A DNA stretch of 64,000 bases from Glutamicibacter creatinolyticus (GTDB lineage Bacteria > Actinomycetota > Actinomycetes > Actinomycetales > Micrococcaceae). Made by a program: the position numbers and the translations under genes. The notes under the pieces are model-generated. The model ran no database searches. It was not told where the DNA came from and saw only the letters and a program-made list of their open reading frames with translations. The stretch covers positions 806,001 to 870,000 of the forward strand of contig NZ_CP034412.1 of assembly GCF_006094275.1 (NCBI RefSeq). Reading direction: 5' to 3'. Below are positions 19,053-28,241 of the stretch, one piece after another. How positions within the stretch are numbered: the first letter of the stretch is position 1; every line of letters begins with the position of its first letter.

Positions 19053-19613
19053 GGCTCCCTGGCCATCATGGGGCCCTCCGGATCCGGGAAGTCCACCCTG
19101 CTGCACACCCTGGCCGGGATCGAGGCCCCGAACTCCGGGCCGTCACCCTGGCTCTGCCCGGCCGGGTCCCGGTGGAAATCGGCCGCGCTCGAAGCTGCGC
19201 CGTGAGGCGTTCGGCTTCGTCTTCCAGTCCGGGCTGCTGATCCCGGAGCTGACCGCGGAGGAGAACGTGGCGATGGCCCTGCTGATCAACTCCACCCCGC
19301 GCCAGCGGGCCATCGAACTGGGCCGCCAGGCGCTGGTCCGGATGGGGCTGGCCGGCATGGAGCAGCGGCGGATCGGTGAACTGTCCGGCGGGCAGGCGCA
19401 GCGCGTGGCGATCGCCCGCGCCCAGGTCACCGGCGCCCAGCTGATCTTCGCCGATGAGCCCACCGGTGCGCTGGATTCGGCCACCGGGGCCGAGGTGCTG
19501 GACGCGCTCTTTGCCGGCACCGTCGCCGAAGGCAAGACCCTGGTGATGGTCACCCACGACGAACAGGTCGCCTCGCGCTGCGACCGCGTGGTGCGCCTGC
19601 TCGACGGGCGGAT
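19053..19613 (+). pseudogene. ABC transporter ATPase (LolD/MacB type), start lost, frameshifted
   Basis: Walker A (MGPSGSGKSTLLHTLAGIEA) is in one frame from 19053. After one or two frame changes between about 19140 and 19200 the rest continues with FVFQSGLLIPELTAEENVAMAL, the signature LSGGQAQRVAIARA, Walker B LIFADEPTGALD and the switch His in LVMVTHDEQVASRCD. The first 30 or so residues before Walker A are missing. With the following FtsX-like permease it forms a lipoprotein-release or macrolide-type export module; the substrate is unknown. Confidence 0.8.
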
Positions 19614-20262
19614 GGGCCGCTGCCCGGCTCTCGGCGCGCGGCCACGACCGGGCGCTGTCCGCGCTGCGCGTGATGGGCGCCACCGGTGGGCAGGGGCGTG
19701 GGGCTGTATGGCCTGCTGGCCCCGCTGGTGGGGCTGATCCACTTCCAGGGCCGGGCGCTGGGCAACGCGGTCTACGCCTCCGCGCTGGTGGTGGTCGGGG
19801 TGCTGCTGGCGGTCGCGGTGCTTTCGGTGATCAGCTCGCTGATCGGGCTGCGCAAACTGGTGATCACCCCGCTGGCCGTGCGCCGCCGCGGACACAGCGG
19901 CCTGGGGGTGATGAACCTGGTCGGCCCGTGGCTGGTGGCCATGGTGGGCCGTGCCAAGCTGCGCAAGGCCCAGGACGGGGCGCAACTGCTGGCGGCCCGG
20001 ATGATCCTGGAATCCCCGCAGCAGGCCTGGCGCCAGGTCTCCGGGGTGGCGATGGCCGCCTTCATCGCCGTGGTCGGCGGCACCGGCGCGGCGATGATGC
20101 AGCAGGACGTGCTGAGCGGGGTGCTGCTGACCCTGGCGGTGAGCTTCATCTGCGTGGCCGCCTCCAGCACGATCACCCAGGCCGCCGCCACCCTGGACCG
20201 GGCGGACCTGTACCACGGGCTGAACCGGCTGGGCATGCCCTACGAGCTGATGAACCGGGCCC
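19614..20262 (+). pseudogene. FtsX-like ABC permease, fragments
   Basis: A piece encoding RLSARGHDRALSALRVMGAT (19614-19680) is followed after a junction near 19683 by GVGLYGLLAPLVGLIHFQG, further hydrophobic segments (ALVVVGVLLAVAVLSVIS) and GLNRLGMPYELMNRA. These are landmarks of the FtsX/MacB permease family of actinobacteria. The start, about 20 residues at the internal junction and the C-terminal membrane helices are missing; at 20262 it runs into a binding-protein gene. It is the partner of the ATPase immediately upstream. Confidence 0.65.
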
Positions 20263-20701
20263 GGCCGACTCCGGCCCGATCACCATCGAGCACATCTATG
20301 GGGAAACCACCTTCGACCAGGTGCCCGAGGACATCGCCACGATCTCCTGGGTCAATGCCGACGCCCTGCTGGCCCTGGACACCGTTCCGGTCGGCATGGA
20401 CAGCGACATCTGGGGGCAGAACGCCAACAACTCGACCGACTGGAAGGACGCCAAGCTCAAGGAGCTGGGCGCGCAGATCGGCTCCGAGAACGCGCCGACG
20501 CAGTTCTCCGTCGCCGACGGGATCGACTTCGAGGCGATCGCCCAGGCCAAGCCGCAGGCCATCTTTGCCGCGTACTCCGGGTTGACACGACAAGCTGTCC
20601 AAGATCGCTCCGGCCGTGGGGCCGATCGAGGCCAACTACCCGGACCAGCTGGCAGCAGACCACCGAAGCGGCCGGCGAGCTGCTGGGCAAGGACGAGCAG
20701 G
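20263..20701 (+). pseudogene. Ferric-siderophore ABC substrate-binding protein, fragment
   Basis: About 145 residues of a FepB/FhuD-like binding protein: ITIEHIYGETTFDQVPEDI, ATISWVNADALLALDTVPVG and IDFEAIAQAKPQAIFAAYSG, then with frame changes near 20588 and 20635 DKLSKIAPAVGPIEANY and SWQQTTEAAGELLGKDE. The lipoprotein signal and the whole C-terminal lobe are missing; it ends at the stop codon of the convergent metallo-hydrolase. The intact protein would capture ferric siderophore outside the membrane and deliver it to the FecCD permeases encoded just downstream. Confidence 0.75.
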
Positions 20702-21284
20702 CTAGGAGTTGGTCGCCAGGTAGTGCAGTTGCGCCTCAAGCGAATGGGTTGCCGCGCCGACAAGGCGCGGGTCAAGGTCGGGGTACACCAGGTCCAGCAG
20801 TTCAGCGGGCGTGGCGTGGGCCCCGGCCTTGCCAGCAGCGGGTGCGACCCGGTGCTGCGGCCCGTGGGCTGGATGCAGCGGCAGGTCCGGCAACCCGGCC
20901 AGGCGCTGCAGCGAATCCAGGTAGTCCACCAGTGTGCCGTCCGGGTGCTCCAGGATGGTGGTGCCCCGGCCCAGGATCGTGTCCCCGGTGAACAGGGCCC
21001 CGGCGCGCCCTGGCGGACGAAGCACACCGACTCGGAGGTGTGCCCCCGGCCGCGTCGATGACCTCCCGGTCCGACAGCGGCGCGGCGTCGCGGCAGTGCT
21101 CGGGCAGCAGCGCGCGCACCGGGGCGTTGGTCAGCCGGTGCAGCCGGTCGATCCCGCCGGTGTGATCGGCATGCCGGTGGGTGATCAGCACCAGCACCAC
21201 CCGGTGGGCGGCCAACGCGGCCAGGTGCTCCTCCAGGTCCGGGCCCGGATCGATGAGCACCACCGGGCTGCCGGGACGCGGAAC
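20702..21284 (-). pseudogene. Metallo-beta-lactamase-fold hydrolase, start lost, frameshifted
   Basis: The zinc-site motif ITHRHADHTGG (HxHxDH) and the downstream TGDTILGRGTTILEHPDG and LPLHPAHG show a glyoxalase-II/RNase Z-like MBL hydrolase. The N-terminal 40-50 residues are absent: the frame begins around [14 protein letters not shown] with no start. Two frame changes between about 21010 and 21050, in G/C-rich runs, split GHTSESVCFVRQG from ALFTGDTI. The C-terminus is intact (HYLATNS, stop at 20702). It interrupts the siderophore uptake genes and is divergent from the first permease. Confidence 0.7.
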
Positions 21285-22010
21285 ATGCGGTGGTGCATTC
21301 GCGCATTGCGCGCACCGTCGGGGCCCTGGTCACCGGCGCGGCGCTGGGGCTGGCCGGGGCCGGGATGCAGGGGCTGACCCGCAACCCGCTGGCCGACCCC
21401 GGGATCCTGGGGCTGAACGCCGGCGCCGCGCTGGCGGTGGTCGCCGCGATCGCGCTCGCCCGGCCGGCCGGTCATGGTGGCCGCGTTCGCCGGGGCCGCG
21501 GCGGTGATGACCCTGGTCTACCTGGTCGCCTCCATCGGGCGGGAGGGCGCCACCCCGATCAAGCTGGCGTTGGCCGGCGCCGCCCTGGCGGTGGGGCTGA
21601 CCGCGGTGACCAACGCGCTGCTGATGATTTCCCGGGCCGCGCTGGACGAATTCCGGTTCTGGCAGATCGGCGTGCTGGGCACCGCCCGGGTCTCCAATGC
21701 GGTGGCGATGGGCGAGCAGACCGCGACCGCGCTGGGCTTCAACCTGGGCCGGATGCGGCTGCTGGGGTCGATCGGGATCGTGCTGCTGGCCGGGACCGCC
21801 ACCGCGGTGGCCGGGCCGATCGCGTTCGTCGGGCTGATCATCCCGCATGCGGTGCGCCTGCTGATCGGTTCGGACTACCGCTGGCTGATGCCGGGGTGCC
21901 TGCTGGCCGGGCCGGTGCTGATGCTCGCCGCCGACGTGCTTGGACGGCTGATCGCCCCGCCGGGGGAAGTGCAGGCCGGGGTGATGTGCGCGGCGCTGCT
22001 GGGCGGCGCC
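21285..22010 (+). pseudogene. FecCD siderophore permease 1, both ends lost
   Basis: Multi-pass permease of the BtuC/FecCD type. [20 protein letters not shown] (family signature) opens the fragment at about 21330, followed after a frame change near 21468 by [39 protein letters not shown] and [20 protein letters not shown]. The first 50-60 residues are missing, as are the last 30, and the frame passes directly into the second permease with no stop codon. Together with permease 2, the ATPase and the binding protein it would import ferric siderophore. Confidence 0.8.
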
Positions 22011-22925
22011 GCCGCCTACCTGTTCTGGGGGCGCGAGGCCCTGGACCCCGGCGAGGTGCTGGCCGTGCTGGGCGGGCAAAGCGTGCCGGGCACCTCGTTC
22101 ATCGTGATGGAGGACCGCCTGCCCCGCCTGGTGGTCGGGGCGCTGGCCGGGGCCGGTTTCGGGGTCAGCGGCGCCCTGTTCCAGCGCTGGCTGGGCAACC
22201 CGCTGGCCAGCCCCGACGTGATCGGCGTCGGATACGGTGCGGCGGCCGCGGCGATCGTGGCGATGGTGTACTTCGGGGTCAACGGCTGGGCGATGAACGC
22301 CGCCGCCCTGGCCGGCGGGCTGGGGGTGGCGGCGGTGATCTACTGGCTCTCGGCCTCCGGCACCCGCACCGGCCCGCGGCTGATCCTGGCCGGGCTGGCG
22401 ATCGGGGCGATGCTGCAGGCGGTGATCCAGTACCTGCTCACCCAGGCCCAGCTGAACACCGCCGGGGACGCGATCCGCTGGCTGACCGGCTCGCTGTCCG
22501 CCGCCACCTGGGATGCGGCGACGGTGCTGGGCCTCGGGCTGGGGGTGGTGGGCCTGGTGCTGGTGCCGGTGGTGGTGCGCCAGCTGAAGCTGCTGGAGCT
22601 GGGGGAGGACACCGCCGCGGCACTGGGGCTGAACGTTCCGGCGGCCCGTGCGCTGCTGGTGTTCACCGCGGTGGCGATGGGCGCGATCCCGGTGGCGGTC
22701 ACCGGCCCGCTGGCCTTCGTCGCCTTCCTGGCCGGGCCGATCAGTGCCGCGCTGACCCGATCGGCCATGCTGACCGGCGCGGTGATCGTCGTGGTGGCGA
22801 ACTTCGCGGCCGCGAACCTCTTTGCGCAAGTGTCCCTGCCGGTGGGCGTGATCACCGGAGCATTCGGCGCACCGTTCCTGCTATGGGTCCTGGTGCGTGC
22901 CAACTCAACTGGAAACGGGGGATAA
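22011..22925 (+). pseudogene. FecCD siderophore permease 2, fused in frame to permease 1
   Basis: About 300 residues from roughly [13 protein letters not shown] onward, with the family signature [18 protein letters not shown], the [12 protein letters not shown] helix, [37 protein letters not shown] and [16 protein letters not shown]. The C-terminus is intact (stop at 22923-22925) and the ATPase gene starts 3 bases later. The N-terminal 60 residues, including the first helix, and any start codon are missing; instead the frame is continuous with permease 1, giving a double permease that lacks the join-region helices. Confidence 0.8.
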
Positions 22926-22928
22926 CCC

Positions 22929-23711
22929 ATGGCCGATCTGCGGGCCACAGGCCTGACGCTGGCCTACGACAAGGTCACCATCGTCGATGAACTCTCACTG
23001 CAAATCCCCACCGGGGAAGTGACCATGGTGGTCGGCGCCAACGGCTGCGGAAAGTCCACGCTGCTGCGCGCGCTGGCCCGGCTGCTCAAGCCCGCCCAGG
23101 GCCAGGTGCTGCTGGACGGCTCGGACATCCACACCCGCCCGGCGCGGGAGGTGGCCAAGAAGCTGGGGCTGCTGCCGCAGACCCCCAACGCCCCGGACGG
23201 GATCACCGTGCGCGAGCTGATCAGCCGCGGCCGCTACCCGCACCAGGGCTGGTTCAAGCGCTTCTCCGCGGAGGACGAGGCCGCCGTGGCCCGGGCCATG
23301 GAGCTGACCCGCACCTCGGAGCTGTCCGAACGCCCGGTCGATGAGCTCTCCGGCGGGCAGCGCCAGCGCGTGTGGATCGCGATGGCGCTGGCCCAGGAAA
23401 CCGGGCTGCTGCTGCTGGATGAGCCGACCACCTACCTGGACATCGCCCACCAGCTCGAGGTGCTGGACGTGATCGCCGAGCTGAACCGCACCCGCGGGAT
23501 CACCGTGGTGATCGTGCTGCACGATCTGAATCTGGCCGCCCGCTACGCCGACCACCTGGTGGCGCTGAAGGACGGGAAGGTCTTCGCCTCCGGGCACCCC
23601 AGCGTGGTGGTCACCGAGAAAACCGTCAAGGAGGTGTTCGGGATGCCCTCGCGGGTCATCCCCGACCCGGTGGCCGGCACCCCGCTGGTGCTGCCCATCG
23701 GCAAGCACCGG
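22929..23711 (+). CDS. Ferric-siderophore ABC transporter ATPase
   Basis: About 261 residues of a FecE/FepC-type ATPase that powers siderophore import: Walker [18 protein letters not shown]-loop [15 protein letters not shown], signature [19 protein letters not shown], Walker [17 protein letters not shown] and switch His [15 protein letters not shown]. All are in one frame. The start ATG follows GGGGGATAACCC and the gene is 3 bases from permease 2. There is no stop after the usual C-terminal [16 protein letters not shown]: the frame continues into the siderophore-interacting protein. The boundary at 23711 is my estimate. Confidence 0.88.
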
Positions 23712-24754
23712 GTGCTGCGCGCCGAAAGCCTGCTGGCCGCGAACGGGATCGTGCGCCGGGACACGCCGCCCAGTGCCGAGCACTGCCCGACCCTGGCGTT
23801 TGAGACCGAGGTGGTACGCGCCGAGAACATCTCCCCCTCCTTCCGGCGCATCACCCTGGCCGGTCCGGACCTGGAGCACTTTGGCACCAACAGCCACCCG
23901 CTGGACATGCGCATCAAGCTGCTGCTGCCACCAACAAGGCCGGCATGCTGCCCCAGGAGCTGGCCGCGATGCGCCCGGCCGGGCTGACCAGCCCCGCCGA
24001 GCAGGCCGGCTGGTACCAGCGCTGGCTGGCGATCGACCCGCAGGAGCGCGGGGTGATGCGCACCTACACGGTGCGCGCCTTCCGCGACGCCGGGCACCGC
24101 GACAACCAGAGCGGGGACTGGCCGGAACTGGACATCGACTTCGTGCTGCACGGACGCTACGTGGACGGGCACCTGCAGGGCGGGCCGGCCACCGAATGGG
24201 GCGCCGGGGCGAAGCTCGGGGACCGGATGCTCCTGCTGGGGCCGAACAAGGCGCTGAACGACGCCAGCTACGGCGGCATCGAATTCCGGCCCGGCAACGC
24301 CACCCGCGTGCTGCTGGTGGGCGATGAGACCGCCGCGCCGGCGATCTGCTCGATCCTGGAGGCGCTGCCCTCCACGGTGACCGGCGATGCGTTCATCGAG
24401 GTCCCGGAGGCCGGGGACATCCTGGGCACCACGACCGCCTCCGGGGTGTCGGTGCAGTGGCTGACCCGCGGCACCCAGCCGCACGGCAAGCTGTTGGAGT
24501 CCGCCGTGCGGGAGGCGGTGGCGATCCCCGCGGCGGGGGTGGTGCACACCAACGCCGACCCGGAGGACGTGGACATCGATTCGACGATCCTGTGGGAAAC
24601 CGGCGGCGGCTCGGCCGGGCCGTTCTACGCGTGGATCGCCGGGGAGGCCTCCGCGGTCAAGACGCTGCGCCGCTACCTGGTCAAGGACGTGGGCATCGAC
24701 CGCAAGCAGGTGGCCTTCATGGGCTACTGGCGCGAGGGGAAGACCGAAAACTAG
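23712..24754 (+). pseudogene. Siderophore-interacting protein (ferric-siderophore reductase), frameshifted
   Basis: A flavin/NAD(P)H reductase-type protein that releases iron from imported siderophore in the cytoplasm. The FAD-barrel start [20 protein letters not shown] and [13 protein letters not shown] are in the ATPase frame. After a frame change at about 23930 the rest follows: WYQRWLAIDPQERGVMRTY, TRVLLVGDETAAPAICSILE, GPFYAWIAGEASAVKTLRRY and the C-terminal YWREGKTEN. The flavin-binding arginine motif RTYTVR and the NAD-domain are intact. A possible own start, GTG at 23712, has no ribosome site, so the gene is either fused to the ATPase or has lost its 5' boundary. Confidence 0.82.
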
Positions 24755-24821
24755 GCTGCCACCGCACCCTGGGCTGCAGTGGTTTTACAAGCTGTGGTGG
24801 TGTGGAGCGCGGTATTAACCA

Positions 24822-24841
24822 AATAAAGAGACACGCCCTAG
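24822..24841 (-). repeat. Candidate insertion-sequence end (right), GAGACACGCC + CTAG
   Basis: GAGACACGCC (24828-24837) followed by CTAG is the exact inverse of the sequence at 282-295. Read inward it continues TTTATTTGGTTAATACC, an AT-rich stretch unlike the flanks. It may be one end of an insertion sequence whose body is not in the sequence; no transposase is visible in the adjacent 60 bases. Confidence 0.3.
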
Positions 24842-24869
24842 CCGCCCTGCGACGCAGCAGCTTTTTTGC

Positions 24870-24914
24870 GCGCGCCGGGACATCCACCAGTATGCGGTGG
24901 ACGTCCCGGCGCGC
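24870..24914. other. Long GC-rich hairpin upstream of GT87 gene
   Basis: GCGCGCCGGGACATCCACC (24870-24888) pairs with 24896-24914 over 19 positions with a single mismatch and a 7-base loop. It lies after the siderophore-interacting gene and before the GT87 gene. T6 precedes rather than follows it on the plus strand, so it is not a classic terminator in either direction. Confidence 0.4.
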
Positions 24915-25004
24915 ACTGCGTTAAAGCTCCCGGACCGTGCGGCGGCGGTGCCGTCCCCGCGGTGGGCGGCCCACCGCGGCGGCGGACCCCCATAGACTTG
25001 TCGG

Positions 25005-26327
25005 GTGCCTTTAGAGAATCCTGGATTTCAAGCCTCCATCACGCCGCGCCAGTGGCTGTCCCTGTTCCGCCGGCCCTGGTTCCTGCTGGGCCTGGCCGCC
25101 GCGCTGGGGATCGTGCTGCTGGCCTGCCCGCTGTACGGGCTGGACTTCCGGGTGTACCGCGAAGGGGCGAAGGTGCTGTTCGCCGGGCTGAACGAGCGCT
25201 CCTTGTATGACCCGATGCCGCAGGAACTGGGCACCCGCGGCCTGCCGTTCACCTACCCGCCATTCGCCGCCGCCCTGTTCCTGCCCTTCGCGCTGCTGCC
25301 CGCGACGCTGGGCATGGTGCTGATCACCGCCACCACGCTGCTGTGCCTGGTGGGGGCCGCGCTGTTGGCGGTCGGCTACATCCACCGCCACGGGGCGCTG
25401 GGCTGGTTCGCCCACACCCAGCTCCGCCGCGGCCTGGCGGTGCTGCTGGCCATCACGCTAATCGGGGTGAGCGGGCCCTGGCGGGACAGCCTGGACTTCG
25501 GGCAGATCAACGCGATGATCATGGCGCTGATCGTGATCGACGTGGTGCGCCCGGGCCGCTGGCTGCCGCGCGGGGTGCTGATCGGGGTGGCCGCCGGGAT
25601 CAAGCTCACGCCCCTGGCGTTCGGGCTGATCTTCCTGGCCCGCCGGGATCTGCGCTCGCTGTTCGGGATGGCCGGCGGGTTCGCCGCCACCATCGCCGTC
25701 GGCTGGCTGGTGGCCGGAGGCGAGTCGATGACGTTCTGGTCCTCGCTGCTGGAATCGGCCACCCGGGTCGGGGACCCGGCCGCGATGTACAACCTGTCGC
25801 TGAACTCGCTGCTGTTCCACCTTGGGCTCGAGGGCAGCGCCCAGAAGCTGGCCTGGGCGGCGGCCTGCCTGGGCATGGTGCTCCTGGGGTACGCGGCGAT
25901 CCGCCTCGCGCAGCGGCGCGGGGACGTGCTGGCCGCGATCAGCGTCAACGCGCTGGTGATGCTGGCGATCTCCCCGGTGTCCTGGTTCCACCACTGGGTG
26001 TGGATCGCGTTGGGACTGCCGGTGGTGTGGGTGGCCGCCTGGCGCCGCCGCGGGATCGCCCGCGCCCTGGGCCGGGGCCTGTGCCTGGTGCTGGTGCTGG
26101 CGTTCTCGCTCTCCTCCTACGCCTGGACGATCCTGGTGGCCGGGAAGATCTTCAATTCCGGGCCCTGGGGCTGGGAGATGTATTCCAGCCTCGGGCTGCT
26201 GGCCTCGCTCACCGCCGTGGCCGGGGCGCTGGTCACCCGCCAGCAACACGCGCCGCCCGCGGACGCGGAGGCCGGGGCCGGCGCCGGAACGGTGCCGGCC
26301 AACCAGCGGCCGGGCACCGGCGGCTAA
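25005..26327 (+). CDS. GT87 membrane mannosyltransferase (DUF2029 family)
   Basis: A 440-residue polytopic membrane protein with about 10-12 hydrophobic segments. The family features are the acidic LDFRVYREGAKVLFAGLN after the first helix, LPFTYPPFAAALFLPF, the DFGQINAMIMALI loop and SPVSWFHHWVWIALGLP. GT-C enzymes of family 87 use polyprenyl-phosphate-mannose to add alpha-1,2-mannose to lipoglycans or phosphatidylinositol mannosides on the outer face of the membrane. The GTG start at 25005 has no strong ribosome site. The C-terminal 30 residues are Ala/Gly-rich and disordered. The gene ends before a strong bidirectional terminator. Confidence 0.85.
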   Translation: MPLENPGFQASITPRQWLSLFRRPWFLLGLAAALGIVLLACPLYGLDFRVYREGAKVLFAGLNERSLYDPMPQELGTRGLPFTYPPFAAALFLPFALLPATLGMVLITATTLLCLVGAALLAVGYIHRHGALGWFAHTQLRRGLAVLLAITLIGVSGPWRDSLDFGQINAMIMALIVIDVVRPGRWLPRGVLIGVAAGIKLTPLAFGLIFLARRDLRSLFGMAGGFAATIAVGWLVAGGESMTFWSSLLESATRVGDPAAMYNLSLNSLLFHLGLEGSAQKLAWAAACLGMVLLGYAAIRLAQRRGDVLAAISVNALVMLAISPVSWFHHWVWIALGLPVVWVAAWRRRGIARALGRGLCLVLVLAFSLSSYAWTILVAGKIFNSGPWGWEMYSSLGLLASLTAVAGALVTRQQHAPPADAEAGAGAGTVPANQRPGTGG

Positions 26328-26347
26328 AGGCCGGATAAACCGGCAAA

Positions 26348-26387
26348 AGTCCTGTCGGGCACCTTCCACAAGGTGCCCGGCAGGACT
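26348..26387. terminator. Bidirectional terminator
   Basis: An 18-base stem, AGTCCTGTCGGGCACCTT (26348-26365) with 26370-26387, one G-T pair and a 4-base loop, lies between the convergent GT87 and SGNH genes. AAAA precedes it and ATTT follows it, so it can act on both strands. Confidence 0.75.
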
Positions 26388-26423
26388 ATTTCGCATTCGC
26401 CTGCCGGCTGGCGCCGGCGGCAG

Positions 26424-27272
26424 CTACTTCCCGGCGCCCAGGGATTCGTTCGGGGCCGGTTCGGTGAACGGGGTGGGTTCCGGGCGCTTGGGGGTGATCC
26501 CGTCCCCGGAGGACTGGTGGCGCAGCCGGCGCAGCACCCACGGGGCCAGGTGTTCACGCGCCCAATGCAGGTCCTCCAGCCGGGCGGTGCGCCAGGTGCG
26601 GGTGTCCGGCTCGAAGTTCACCTCAAGATCCAGGGTGTGCGGCACGTTCAGCGCGTCCAGGGCCATCGCGGCAATCCGCTGGTGCCCGAGCGGGGAGAAG
26701 TGCAGCCGGTCCTCGGACCACATGGCCGGGTGGTGCAGTTCGCGCAGCGCCCACATGTCGGCCACGATCGCATCATGGCGGGCGGCCACGGTACGGATGT
26801 TCTCGTTGTAGATCGCCACCCGGCCGCGGATTCCGCCCAGCACCGGGGTGTCACGGATGTCCGGGCCGTTGAAGATCAGCAAGGTGGCCCCCGAGGCGGC
26901 CAGGGCCCCGACCGCTGCATCGAGCTGCTCGGCGATCCGGTCCGGGTCCCCGCCGGGGCGCAGCACGTCGTTGCCGCCGGCGCAGATGCTGATCAAGTCG
27001 GGCTTTAGGGCGATCGCCGGGTCAATCTGCTCCTCGACGATCTGGGCGATCAGTCGTCCGCGGATGGCCAGGTTCGCGTAGGCGAAGTCCTCGACGCTGG
27101 AGCTGAGCTGTTCGGCCAGCCGGTCGGCCCAGCCGCGGTGGCGTCCCGGGTTGTTCTCATCCGGGTCCCCGATGCCCTCGGTGAAGGAATCACCCAGCGC
27201 CACATAGCGGCGCCAGGGATGGGCGCCGGGGTTGCCGGTGCCGGCTGGTTCTACGTCTGGATTCTGTGACAC
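26424..27272 (-). CDS. SGNH/GDSL-family hydrolase
   Basis: A 282-residue serine hydrolase of the SGNH superfamily. Block I is VALGDSFTEGIGDPDENN with the nucleophile Ser, block III is CAGGNDVLRPGGDP, and block V gives the catalytic Asp/His pair as SEDRLHFSPLGHQRIA. No signal peptide is seen, so it is probably cytoplasmic. The GTG start at 27272 overlaps a divergent control region with the esterase gene. It is clearly paralogous to the protein at 53062-53883, sharing the GWADRLAEQL and YANLAIRGR segments. The substrate is unknown; a carbohydrate esterase or lysophospholipase role is possible. Confidence 0.88.
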   Translation of the reverse strand: MSQNPDVEPAGTGNPGAHPWRRYVALGDSFTEGIGDPDENNPGRHRGWADRLAEQLSSSVEDFAYANLAIRGRLIAQIVEEQIDPAIALKPDLISICAGGNDVLRPGGDPDRIAEQLDAAVGALAASGATLLIFNGPDIRDTPVLGGIRGRVAIYNENIRTVAARHDAIVADMWALRELHHPAMWSEDRLHFSPLGHQRIAAMALDALNVPHTLDLEVNFEPDTRTWRTARLEDLHWAREHLAPWVLRRLRHQSSGDGITPKRPEPTPFTEPAPNESLGAGK

Positions 27273-27350
27273 ACACAGTATGTTACTAGTCAGTCACCTA
27301 CAGTCAATGGCCGGGCCCCGATCCCGGGCTGCGCTAGGCTGGTGGGCACT

Positions 27351-28004
27351 ATGGACCCGATGACTTCCGCCCCCGTTGCCCTGATTTCCCGTTCCGAAAC
27401 CGAGCGGGCCGGCACCCCGCTGCTGGTGCTGCTGCACGGCTATGGCTCCAATGAACAGGACCTGATGGGGCTGCTGCGCCTGCTGCCCGAGGAATTCACC
27501 TATCTTTCGGTGCGCGCCCCGCTGCCCGCCGGCCCCGGATACTCCTGGTTCCCGCTGAACCAGGACATCGACTATTCGCTGGATGCGGTGGAGGCCAGCG
27601 TCCAGGCGCTGTGGCAGTTCCTGGCCCCGCAGCTGCAGCAGCATTCCTCGCTCAGCCTGCTGGGCTTCTCCCAGGGCATGGCGATGGCGACCTCGCTGGC
27701 CCGCTACCGGCGGGAGGCGGTCACCGCGGTGGTGGGCCTCTCGGGATTTGTGGTCCAGGCGCCGGATTCGCAGGTCTTTGACGACGCCAAGCTCAAGGCC
27801 GACCCGCTGCCGCTGTTCTGGGGCAGGGATGTGGCCGACCCGGTGATCACCCCGCAGAAGGTGGAGTACACCATGGGCTGGGTGCAGCAGCACGCTAAGC
27901 TGACCCACCACACCTACCCGCAGATCCAGCACTCGGTGTGCGCCGAGGAGCTGGCAGACGTCAGCGCGTTCCTGCGCGCCCACGTGCTGCAGCAGGCCAA
28001 GTAG
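27351..28004 (+). CDS. Alpha/beta-hydrolase, phospholipase/carboxylesterase type
   Basis: A small (217-residue) cytoplasmic esterase. The oxyanion-side motif LLVLLHGYGSNEQDL, the nucleophile elbow LLGFSQGMAMAT, the Asp in WGRDVADPVI and the His in QIQHSVCAEEL form the family's catalytic arrangement. ATG at 27351 or 27360; the former has GGTGGG just upstream. It is convergent with the S4 protein gene, with 6 bases between stop codons. The substrate is unknown (short acyl esters or lysophospholipids are usual). Confidence 0.85.
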   Translation: MDPMTSAPVALISRSETERAGTPLLVLLHGYGSNEQDLMGLLRLLPEEFTYLSVRAPLPAGPGYSWFPLNQDIDYSLDAVEASVQALWQFLAPQLQQHSSLSLLGFSQGMAMATSLARYRREAVTAVVGLSGFVVQAPDSQVFDDAKLKADPLPLFWGRDVADPVITPQKVEYTMGWVQQHAKLTHHTYPQIQHSVCAEELADVSAFLRAHVLQQAK

Positions 28005-28010
28005 CCGCAG

Positions 28011-28241
28011 CTAACCGGCGCGCTGCACCTGCACGCACTGCCCGTGCACGCACACGGTTTCGCCCCCGCGCAGCTGGGCGCCGCGCCGGGTCTCCACCTG
28101 GCCGTCCACAGTGACCAGGCCCTCGGCTATCAGCTCCTTGGCATCCAGGCCGTCCTCGGCCAGGTTCGCCAGCTTCAGCAGCTGGCCCAGGCGGATGGAT
28201 TCGTCGCGGATTTGGATGGGGAAGATCTCTTCGCTGCTCAT
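28011..28241 (-). CDS. S4-domain RNA-binding protein
   Basis: A 76-residue stand-alone S4 domain (YbcJ/RlbA-like): IRLGQLLKLANLAEDGLDAK, then EGLVTVDGQVETRRGAQLRGG. These proteins bind structured RNA and are thought to act on ribosome assembly or stalled 50S subunits. ATG at 28241 follows GGAGGC; an upstream in-frame ATG at 28259 is less well placed. The neighbouring divergent gene is glyS. Confidence 0.85.
   Translation of the reverse strand: MSSEEIFPIQIRDESIRLGQLLKLANLAEDGLDAKELIAEGLVTVDGQVETRRGAQLRGGETVCVHGQCVQVQRAG

Noticed and set aside
24870-24914. Terminator for the siderophore uptake operon
   Set aside because: The stem is strong, but the T-run precedes it on the plus strand; it is kept only as a hairpin of unknown role.
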